Part shown: piece by piece, positions 1 to 5,127 of the stretch | How positions within the stretch are numbered: the first letter of the stretch is position 1 | Layout of the letters: every line of letters starts with the position of its first letter | NCBI GenBank assembly: GCA_008501785.1 | Contig: QQUD01000965.1 | Location: 1,361 to 6,487 of the forward strand | DNA: 5,127 bases | Direction: 5' to 3' | From: Chloroflexota bacterium | Lineage (GTDB): Bacteria; Chloroflexota; Anaerolineae; Promineifilales; Promineifilaceae | Made by a program: the position numbers and the translations under genes | The notes under the pieces: model-generated | Database searches by the model: none | Told to the model about the DNA's origin: nothing | Seen by the model: only the letters and a program-made list of their open reading frames with translations

Positions 1-158
1 TTCTTCGTATCTTTTCTTTTTTTTGTGTTTTTTTAGTCATTGGTTGTCCTTGCTGTCTGTTTTTATTCTTTTTTTGGTGTGTGGCTACCCGTGTTTGTTT
101 TAGTCTTTGTCTACACTGCGCTCTGCCTAGCTATGTCCTTTTGGTCGTGCATTTTTAC
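1..158. other. Anomalous, partly T-rich window edge; degraded continuation of the Thr-Pro repeat
   Basis: The first ~75 bases are extremely T-rich on the plus strand (several runs of T6 to T8) and unlike the rest of the window. Bases 76-99 match the repeat segment at 196-219 at 19 of 24 positions and in the same frame. Bases 127-161 also align without gaps, more weakly (about 18 of 35). Between them the codons become irregular and a TAG appears at 111-113. This fits either low-quality sequence at a contig end or a decayed end of the repeat array. No gene, terminator or RNA is supported here. Confidence 0.6.
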
Positions 159-2627
159 ATCGGTTGACGTTGGCGTAGGTGTATGATCGTTGGTTGGTGT
201 GGGGGTAGCCGTGTCGGTTGGTGTGGGCGTATAGCCACTGGTTGACGTTGGCGTAGGTGTATACTCGTTGGCTGGTGTGGAAGTAGCCGTATTGAATGGT
301 GTGAGGGTAGCCGTGTTGGTTGGTGATGGCGTAGCTGTGTTCGTAGCTGTTGGTGTATCTGTTGCCACCGTACCAAAGCTGCCGTCTACAACCAATGCAA
401 ATGGCTGTGGCCCTTGTGGCACGTTTGAGCCTGTGACTTCGACTGTCCAAGTGCCTGCCGCCGCAGATTGCACATACACATTTTCCACATTGTTGACGGT
501 GTCTGCACTACCGCCGGTTGTTGACCAACCGCCGCTGAAGACATTACCGTTGTAAATAGGAGAGCCGCCGGGGCCGGTAACAACCAGATTCAGGTCATTA
601 ACCAGATTTTTGGATGCTGCTGCCGTTGATGGATAGTCACTCCATACCAGCGTCACCTTGAATGGGCTGCCACCTGTGCCAATTTCATACTGGTAGCTTG
701 ACGTGCTGCTGGTGTTGATGCCGGATGTGTTGTCTACGTATTGTTGGCTGCCGTCGGTAGCGGCGGCTAAATCAACCAGCCCCCATCCTTCATGGCTGTT
801 AGGGATGGGATAATCGTTGTCGTCTGCGCCGTCATTGTTTTCATCGAGCAAGTCAACGGCCGTATTGATCAAAGTCGCTTTCACCAATGCAGCACTGGCA
901 TCGTGCGTATTTGCCTTATTGTAATAGTCACGCACAACGGTGGCTGCCCCGGCCACGATTGGATTGGACATAGAGGTGCCGCCCATGTATTTATACTGCT
1001 CGGTAAGTGGGTAGCCCCAGCCATCACTTTGATACGCGCTGTTTTGCGGGTTGCTTGAACTATCATACCCTTCTTGATACAGATCTGAGTAGCCAGAGAG
1101 AATCCAGGTGCCCGGCGCAACAACGTCTGGCTTAATACGGCCGTCATCTGTTGGCCCACGGCTGGAAAATGCGGCCATTTGTTCGGCATTACCCGCGCTG
1201 GGATCGGTGCGAATTGGGGCAGACGGGAAATCTGAAGCCCATACAGCGCCATAAGTGAAAATGTCATTCTGACCGCCCAGAAAGGCACAATAGGTATAAG
1301 ATAAGCTTGTATCACAATCCCAGTTGCCGTCGCGATCATTTTCGCTGGCACCAACAGTCAGCACATTCTTCGCTGTAGCTGGAGACCCTATTGAATCATC
1401 ATCAACAATGCCATCACCGTTGCCATCAGTACCGTCATTGCCGGCGGAAAAGGTGATCAGCATATCCGGGTTGTTCCAAATGAATTGGTCGGTAATGGCA
1501 CTGTCGGCGGTGTAATCGCCAGCTAATGAACTGCCCCATGAATTGGAGTGAATGCGGGCGCCTGCATTATAAGCTGGCTGGTACAAATCTGTTAGATCAT
1601 CAGGGAGACCGAGTAAATAGTAGCCGTCAGCGTAGTTGACGCAATTGCCAATCATATCGACATAATCTTCAATTGCCTGGAAGACGAGGCTAGCGCCAGG
1701 GGCGGTCCCTGTACCGCGACCGCTGGCATCGCCGTCACCGACTACGGAAACGGCCGTATGTGTACCATGCCCGCTGTCTACATCAACCGCACCATCGTTT
1801 ACCGCATTGTAACAATTGTAACCGCTGGAGGCCGGAAAATCCTGAATATCGACAATCCGGCTGGAGGGGATGTCAGCATGAGCTGTGGCGGCAGTCCCGC
1901 CACCAAGCCCTGTATCAGCAACGGCGGCAATTTGGGTAGAGCCGTCATATCCATTGGCGTTAGCCGTGTTTGCCCCAATAATGACACCGGCACCATATTC
2001 GTTATGCTTTTCATGCAGGACAAAATTTTCAACCCAGGCAACCTCGGTGATTTGGGCAACCGCGTTTAGTTGAGCCTGGGTGGCAGCAATGAGCAAAAAC
2101 CCGTCATTTTGAGAGGCGATCTGTGCCCCGGTGGCGGCAATTCTATTTGCGATTGTTGATGCCGCTCCATCTGTTTCCAGGCGAACACGGTACATTTGGG
2201 TCCCATCCAAAATCAAATCTGGACTCAATTTGTATGCGGGTTCGAAATTGCCGACCCAGCTAACGTGACTTAATTGACTGACTGAACGGGCTTGTGCAGG
2301 CGTCATCCACACTTTATAAGCATAGTCAGGAATATAACTGCGAATACCTACGCCTAATTCAGATAATTGCGCTTTGTAAGCGTCAGTTATCGGTCCGTCA
2401 AATTGAACAATATAATAATTAAGGCTGCCTTCCGCTATTTGACCGACGGAGAGCGTTTCTGGGACAGCTATCGTTTCGCCGAGGGCTGGCGTAAATGTCC
2501 CTATTTTTAAGCGAATTGGTGGTGCTGATTCTTGTGCAATGGGGCCTCTTTGACTAGCAGCTGACCCGACAATAGCAAGCATGACCATGAAGACCATACC
2601 TGAGAGTACGATGATTTTACGACGCAT
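111..2627 (-). CDS. KP-43-type subtilisin-like serine protease (peptidase S8), secreted, with Thr-Pro-rich C-terminal tail
   Basis: Extracellular endopeptidase of 838 residues. Residues 1-24 are a signal peptide: RRK, a hydrophobic core, then a likely cut after SAA. Residues about 69-137 and 145-212 are two propeptide-like modules. The catalytic domain (about 213-625) carries Asp238 (VADTG), His287 (GHGTH), oxyanion Asn397 (SAGNDG) and nucleophile Ser552 (GGTSMSNP). It also has family hallmarks HSNSWG, FSSRGPT and RIKPDVVAPGT. Residues about 634-750 (VTLVWSDYP, LVNDLNLVV, NNVENVYV) match the C-terminal beta-barrel of KP-43 proteases as I remember it. Four cysteines (272, 329, 438, 447) could form two disulphides. 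Compared with KP-43 there are acidic insertions near 400-412 and 595-605 and a longer insertion near 430-485. Residues 755-823 are a Thr-Pro tail, perhaps a wall or surface spacer. The ATG is fixed by a strong Shine-Dalgarno 6 nt upstream. The final ~15 residues (VKMHDQ... onward) and the TAG stop lie in suspect sequence, so the true C-terminus may be longer. Confidence 0.95.
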   Translation of the reverse strand: MRRKIIVLSGMVFMVMLAIVGSAASQRGPIAQESAPPIRLKIGTFTPALGETIAVPETLSVGQIAEGSLNYYIVQFDGPITDAYKAQLSELGVGIRSYIPDYAYKVWMTPAQARSVSQLSHVSWVGNFEPAYKLSPDLILDGTQMYRVRLETDGAASTIANRIAATGAQIASQNDGFLLIAATQAQLNAVAQITEVAWVENFVLHEKHNEYGAGVIIGANTANANGYDGSTQIAAVADTGLGGGTAATAHADIPSSRIVDIQDFPASSGYNCYNAVNDGAVDVDSGHGTHTAVSVVGDGDASGRGTGTAPGASLVFQAIEDYVDMIGNCVNYADGYYLLGLPDDLTDLYQPAYNAGARIHSNSWGSSLAGDYTADSAITDQFIWNNPDMLITFSAGNDGTDGNGDGIVDDDSIGSPATAKNVLTVGASENDRDGNWDCDTSLSYTYCAFLGGQNDIFTYGAVWASDFPSAPIRTDPSAGNAEQMAAFSSRGPTDDGRIKPDVVAPGTWILSGYSDLYQEGYDSSSNPQNSAYQSDGWGYPLTEQYKYMGGTSMSNPIVAGAATVVRDYYNKANTHDASAALVKATLINTAVDLLDENNDGADDNDYPIPNSHEGWGLVDLAAATDGSQQYVDNTSGINTSSTSSYQYEIGTGGSPFKVTLVWSDYPSTAAASKNLVNDLNLVVTGPGGSPIYNGNVFSGGWSTTGGSADTVNNVENVYVQSAAAGTWTVEVTGSNVPQGPQPFALVVDGSFGTVATDTPTATNTATPSPTNTATLTPFNTATSTPANEYTPTPTSTSGYTPTPTDTATPTPTNDHTPTPTSTDVKMHDQKDIARQSAV
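159..365 (-). repeat. Thr-Pro-coding minisatellite in the 3' end of the protease gene
   Basis: About 207 bp encode residues 755-823, almost entirely T, P, S, N and A (TPTPTSTSGY, TPTPTDTATP). A higher-order unit of 78 bp (26 codons) is visible: the 22-mer starting GGTTGACGTTGGCGTAGG on the plus strand occurs identically at 162-183 and 240-261. The following ~55 bases of each unit are similar but diverged. Units stay in frame because 78 is a multiple of three. Such tails are a common linker type in secreted Chloroflexota proteins; the role as a spacer or glycosylated stalk is inferred. The array probably continues left of 159 in corrupted form. Confidence 0.85.
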
Positions 2628-2632
2628 GAACT

Positions 2633-2640
2633 TCCTCCTA
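2633..2640 (-). promoter_or_regulatory. Shine-Dalgarno of the subtilase gene
   Basis: On the minus strand the sequence reads TAGGAGGA, then 6 nt, then ATG. This is an essentially perfect anti-16S match at optimal spacing. It fixes the protease start at 2627, and the signal peptide that follows directly agrees. Confidence 0.9.
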
Positions 2641-3029
2641 AAATGTTAATGCTTATTCCTAAAAAAATGAAAACAAGGGGTTTAAAATTGTGATATTATC
2701 TACCTTCCTCATGGTGCAAATTTGGGGGCCGAAAACGCTCATCGTGTTGTTATTGATGACGCTGCTGGTTTGGCGACTGATGGGAATTGGCACGTATTCA
2801 TTCTAGCTGCTGCTATCAGCCTCGGCCAAATTGTGTGCTGGTATTGTGATAGAAAGAACGAGAGTAAGTAGAAATAAAAGGCTCACCGATAGCGAGAGAA
2901 ATCTTTTTAACATTGTGTGACTCCATTGTTGTTTTTCTTAAGGTACCTGGCAGAACTTACGACCTGCATAAAGATGAGAAACTATTCATGCAGATGATAA
3001 CAGACAAATGGCGGGTTGTCATTTGGATT
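2641..3029. other. Intergenic region between the Tad-like gene and the protease gene
   Basis: No confident gene. Bases 2641-2700 are AT-rich and form the protease leader on the minus strand. A weak -10-like GATAAT/TAATAT lies at 2693-2700 and a poor -35-like TTGCAC at 2714-2719, with spacing too short to call a promoter. Bases about 2705-2850 have higher GC and hold a plus-strand coding-like fragment, listed separately. Bases 2872-3029 show nothing recognisable. Confidence 0.7.
2686..2871 (+). pseudogene. Possible gene remnant or cryptic small ORF, unrecognised
   Basis: An open frame of 61 codons ends at TAG 2869-2871. It has a coding-like purine-first codon pattern (many GCT, GTT, GAT, GGT codons). 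It includes HRVVIDDAAGLATDGNW, a hydrophobic stretch HVFILAAAISLGQIV and a polar end CDRKNESK. It has no ATG; the first candidate start is TTG at 2722, without a ribosome binding site. A different frame from ATG 2711 to the stop at 2804-2806 gives a 31-residue hydrophobic peptide, also without a Shine-Dalgarno. I recognise neither. A decayed fragment of a former gene is the most economical reading, but chance is possible. Confidence 0.2.
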
Positions 3030-3079
3030 AAAAAAGGGCGAGGGGAAGGGGAGAAACGGCCGTTTCTCCCACTTTCCCC
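3030..3079 (-). terminator. Rho-independent terminator after the Tad-like gene
   Basis: A perfect 22-nt palindrome lies at 3049-3070 (arms GGGAGAAACGG / CCGTTTCTCCC). It extends outward with two small bulges through 3042-3048 (GGGGAAG) and 3071-3079 to give a long GC-capped stem. On the minus strand it begins about 5 nt after the TAA at 3084-3086 and is followed, after a short CTCGCCC segment, by T6 (3035-3030). Position and orientation fit transcription termination of the upstream gene. The small gap between stem and T-tract is slightly atypical. Confidence 0.75.
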
Positions 3080-3083
3080 AGGT

Positions 3084-5102
3084 TTATCGATGCACAACCG
3101 GCAAGTAAACAAAACGCTCATTTAAAGAGACTTTAAAATTTAAAATAGCTGCGACATTGTTCGTCTTATCAGTTTCAATGATGAAATCAGATGAATCAAC
3201 TTTTGCATACAATGCATTGTTGAACTGTTGATTCGTTCCACTTGAAAAAGTGTAAGAAATCGTTTTTTGTGCCCCAACAGGCAAGTTAGTAAATGATGCA
3301 GCACCAAACATATCCCCACTTGGTAGTGGATCTGTTTGGCTCGGGTTCAGATAAAAGTCAACCGTAAACCAACTGTGCGCAATATCCACTGTTCCTACGT
3401 TGGAAATAGTAACCTGTGCGGTTAATGGCTGTTCTAGTTGAAGTGTGTCAATATCGATGATTTGTAATTCATCAATGACTAAGTCAACCCCACTCTTTTG
3501 CAATTGCCCACAAGAATTATCCAATCCGATGAACTCTAATAAGAGCCATTCGTCCTCGGCATTGCTGTTCCCATAACCGATGATTTTGAAAAGAGCAAAC
3601 TGCTGGATGGTGTAACGGCCGTTTGCCCCGAAACTACCATCAGCCGCATCCCAAACAATCAGCCGCAGCACTGGCGCTTCATCAATCAGTTCATTTACCG
3701 CCGGTGCAATCGCTGGTAACTGCGATCCACTGGCCGCCACCCAATCATCAACATGGGCTACCTGATCGGTGGCATCACCAGGTTCTACATAACCACGAAC
3801 AACATGGGATATGCCATCAGCAACCACACTTCCTGGATCATCATGGTCTGCATAATCCATGCTATATCCTGGCCACGTCAAACTGTTCGCAAGCACAGCA
3901 TTATCACCAGACGTTCCACTCCCGTTAATGCCAGTAATGCCCAGATTCCATTTTAACCATCCAAAATCGTATGAAGCATTTGAAATTCCACGCGAAACCT
4001 TAAAAACCGTTCCTTCTGTTGCATCGGCAAGCGTCACAGCACGAATGTGATTGACAAATTGACCAAATGAAGGCGGCGCCAAGGGATAATCGAAATCTTC
4101 TGAATTTGGATAAGAAAAGGGTTCCGCAAGGGAACGCATGCTTGGTGGCACAGCTATCGGAAAAGCCGCACAGCTTTGGGTCGTGTCAACTGTTTTGGGC
4201 AAATTGGTTTTGACCTCCCAGCTGCTTGTATCGTACATGCCACCATTCACACGTGCCATCAAGGTTCCCCCGGTAAAAGGAATACAATCTGCGTCATTGA
4301 GATCAAAACGATCACAATTCGCTTGATTTCCTGGGATGGTAATTGTGTAGGGAGGGGTTGTCCATTGGTCGTTGCAGTTATTTTCAGATGTACCATCTAA
4401 ATCACAGCGAACACCAGCAGCAACGCCATCAGGATCATCAACTCCAGGCTCATTAAACGTCAGTGACCAGGCCGATTCTGGGATCGAATCAAAGAAGAAA
4501 GTAATGGGCGGCTGCGCACCATCATCCATATCAAAAATGCTGACATAAACATTGCCCCCGGCGGTCGATGAGGGTAAATATGCAATGGGCCAATCGATAG
4601 GGTTGGGATAAATATTGTTAATCGTCATGCGTGAAATTGCTTCAACCTGAATACCACGGGAATCATGAGAGCCGGGATTGTTCAAAATTGCCAGATTACG
4701 CGCATTTACATCTGTGGGAAATGTCTCAACATAGTCATTGGGACCTGCCCAGACGTGAAATGCATTTTCAGATGCGCCACTAAGCGTGGTGACATCGAGA
4801 TACAAAAATCTAGCTCCAGTTGCAGGATCGACATTGATATTGTTTATTTCGTTTAAGTTGACTTCAAATGAGGTATCCCCTTCAGTCGTTGGCACTTCGG
4901 AAACAAGAGGCGTGTCGGCGATGGGAAAGTCATATCCTTGTTTGTCTGCACCAGGGGATACCCAACGCAAATCAGTTTCATGAAATCCAAAGCGGTCTCT
5001 ACTATCTCCTGTATTCCCAATGTAGCTAGCTATCTCTTCCTTAATGAGTCTTCCGTCTGTCGTTTCGCGATAGTAATTCAGTTGAAATTGGGTTTCGGTA
5101 TT
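3084..5102 (-). CDS. Tad (TadE/TadG-like) domain surface protein, C-terminal part, with CARDB-like domain; 5' end missing
   Basis: Fragment of a large extracellular protein: 672 codons up to TAA at 3084-3086. No ATG opens the frame; the only early start codon is TTG at 4970, with no ribosome binding site and no signal peptide. The gene therefore almost certainly began further upstream. Numbering from that TTG, residues about 34-255 form a beta-rich module (FHVWAGPNDY, VNARNLAILNNPGSHDSRG, GAQPPITFFFDSI). Residues about 300-490 form a second (GYVEPGD, VLRLIVWDAADG, LLLEFIGLDNSCGQ). I remember both from Chloroflexota proteins annotated as Tad-domain or TadG-like pilus-assembly proteins; no N-terminal membrane helix can be seen to confirm this. 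Residues about 494-614 (DLVIDELQI, VTISNVGTVDI, VDSSDFIIETDKTNNV) fit a CARDB domain, an Ig-like cell-adhesion fold. The end is FVYLPVVHR. Six cysteines (189, 199, 219, 229, 267, 487) suggest disulphides. Upstream of 5102 the frame continues as PPPYNPN beyond an in-frame TAG. Confidence 0.8.
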   Translation of the reverse strand, partial: NTETQFQLNYYRETTDGRLIKEEIASYIGNTGDSRDRFGFHETDLRWVSPGADKQGYDFPIADTPLVSEVPTTEGDTSFEVNLNEINNINVDPATGARFLYLDVTTLSGASENAFHVWAGPNDYVETFPTDVNARNLAILNNPGSHDSRGIQVEAISRMTINNIYPNPIDWPIAYLPSSTAGGNVYVSIFDMDDGAQPPITFFFDSIPESAWSLTFNEPGVDDPDGVAAGVRCDLDGTSENNCNDQWTTPPYTITIPGNQANCDRFDLNDADCIPFTGGTLMARVNGGMYDTSSWEVKTNLPKTVDTTQSCAAFPIAVPPSMRSLAEPFSYPNSEDFDYPLAPPSFGQFVNHIRAVTLADATEGTVFKVSRGISNASYDFGWLKWNLGITGINGSGTSGDNAVLANSLTWPGYSMDYADHDDPGSVVADGISHVVRGYVEPGDATDQVAHVDDWVAASGSQLPAIAPAVNELIDEAPVLRLIVWDAADGSFGANGRYTIQQFALFKIIGYGNSNAEDEWLLLEFIGLDNSCGQLQKSGVDLVIDELQIIDIDTLQLEQPLTAQVTISNVGTVDIAHSWFTVDFYLNPSQTDPLPSGDMFGAASFTNLPVGAQKTISYTFSSGTNQQFNNALYAKVDSSDFIIETDKTNNVAAILNFKVSLNERFVYLPVVHR

Positions 5103-5127
5103 CTAGTTTGGATTATAGGGTGGCGGG

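Noticed and set aside
1..110. T-rich region as a terminator for the protease gene
   Set aside because: No stable inverted repeat precedes the tracts in the minus-strand direction, and the sequence appears to be unreliable repeat continuation.
127..450. Minus-strand alternative frame of the repeat tail (YAHTNRHGYPHTNQ repeats)
   Set aside because: Out-of-frame reading of the Thr-Pro minisatellite; the repeat unit is a multiple of three, so every frame stays open and looks repetitive.
268..555. Plus-strand Val-rich open frame (MAGVEVAVLNGVRVAVLV) over the repeat tail
   Set aside because: It is the antisense shadow of the Thr-Pro repeat: GTN-rich codons opposite ACN/CCN codons automatically give an open Val/Gly frame.
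881..1354. Minus-strand 157-residue open frame inside the protease gene
   Set aside because: Alternative-frame shadow of the protease catalytic domain, whose own frame carries all catalytic motifs; no domain or start signal seen.
2693..2719. Possible sigma70 promoter for the protease (TTGCAC and TAATAT/GATAAT on the minus strand)
   Set aside because: Spacing between the elements is 13-15 nt instead of about 17 and the -35 match is poor, so it cannot be supported in this AT-rich leader.
2913..3125. Plus-strand 70-residue open frame beginning MCDSIVVFLK
   Set aside because: It runs through the terminator palindrome and into the 3' end of the minus-strand Tad-like gene. Its middle is low-complexity KKGRGEGEKR translated from the hairpin, and no ribosome binding site precedes it.
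4968..4970. TTG as the true start of the Tad-like gene
   Set aside because: No Shine-Dalgarno, no signal peptide, and the frame upstream (NTETQFQLNYYRETTDG) is clearly coding-like up to 5102.

Overview
The window holds two large secreted-protein genes, both on the minus strand, separated by about 440 bases of mostly non-coding DNA. The likely source is a Chloroflexota bacterium (Anaerolineae-like) of moderate GC, and the piece looks like a metagenomic contig. This is inferred from three features: a Thr-Pro-rich tail on a subtilase, a Tad-like beta-rich surface protein, and the C-terminal ending FVYLPVVHR. No 16S or other marker gene is present to confirm it.

Right part (3084-5127): the 3' portion of a gene for a large extracellular protein. 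It resembles the C-terminal half of the TadE/TadG-like (Tad domain) proteins common in Chloroflexota, with an added CARDB-type adhesion/Ig-like domain. The N-terminus is missing. The reading frame stays coding-like up to the window edge except for one in-frame TAG at 5103-5105, very near the end. A strong palindromic terminator lies immediately after its stop codon.

Middle (2641-3029): an intergenic stretch with no confident gene. It contains one fragment, 2686-2871 on the plus strand, with a coding-like codon pattern but no start codon or ribosome binding site, plus the AT-rich leader of the protease gene.

Left part (111-2627): a complete-looking gene for a KP-43-type subtilisin-like serine protease. 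In order it has a signal peptide, two tandem propeptide-like modules, a catalytic domain with an intact Asp/His/Asn/Ser set and acidic insertion loops, a C-terminal beta-barrel domain and a Thr-Pro-rich tail. The tail is encoded by a minisatellite with a 78-bp higher-order unit. The last ~155 bases at the left edge look like a corrupted continuation of that repeat, so the annotated C-terminus is doubtful.

The two genes share a strand but are separated by a terminator, and the protease has its own strong Shine-Dalgarno, so they are probably separate transcription units. Both products act outside the cell. No RNA genes, CRISPR array, insertion sequence or phage feature was seen. I see no clear novel multi-gene system; the items worth a second look are in the protease architecture, the repeat tail, the C-terminal motif and the two edge anomalies.
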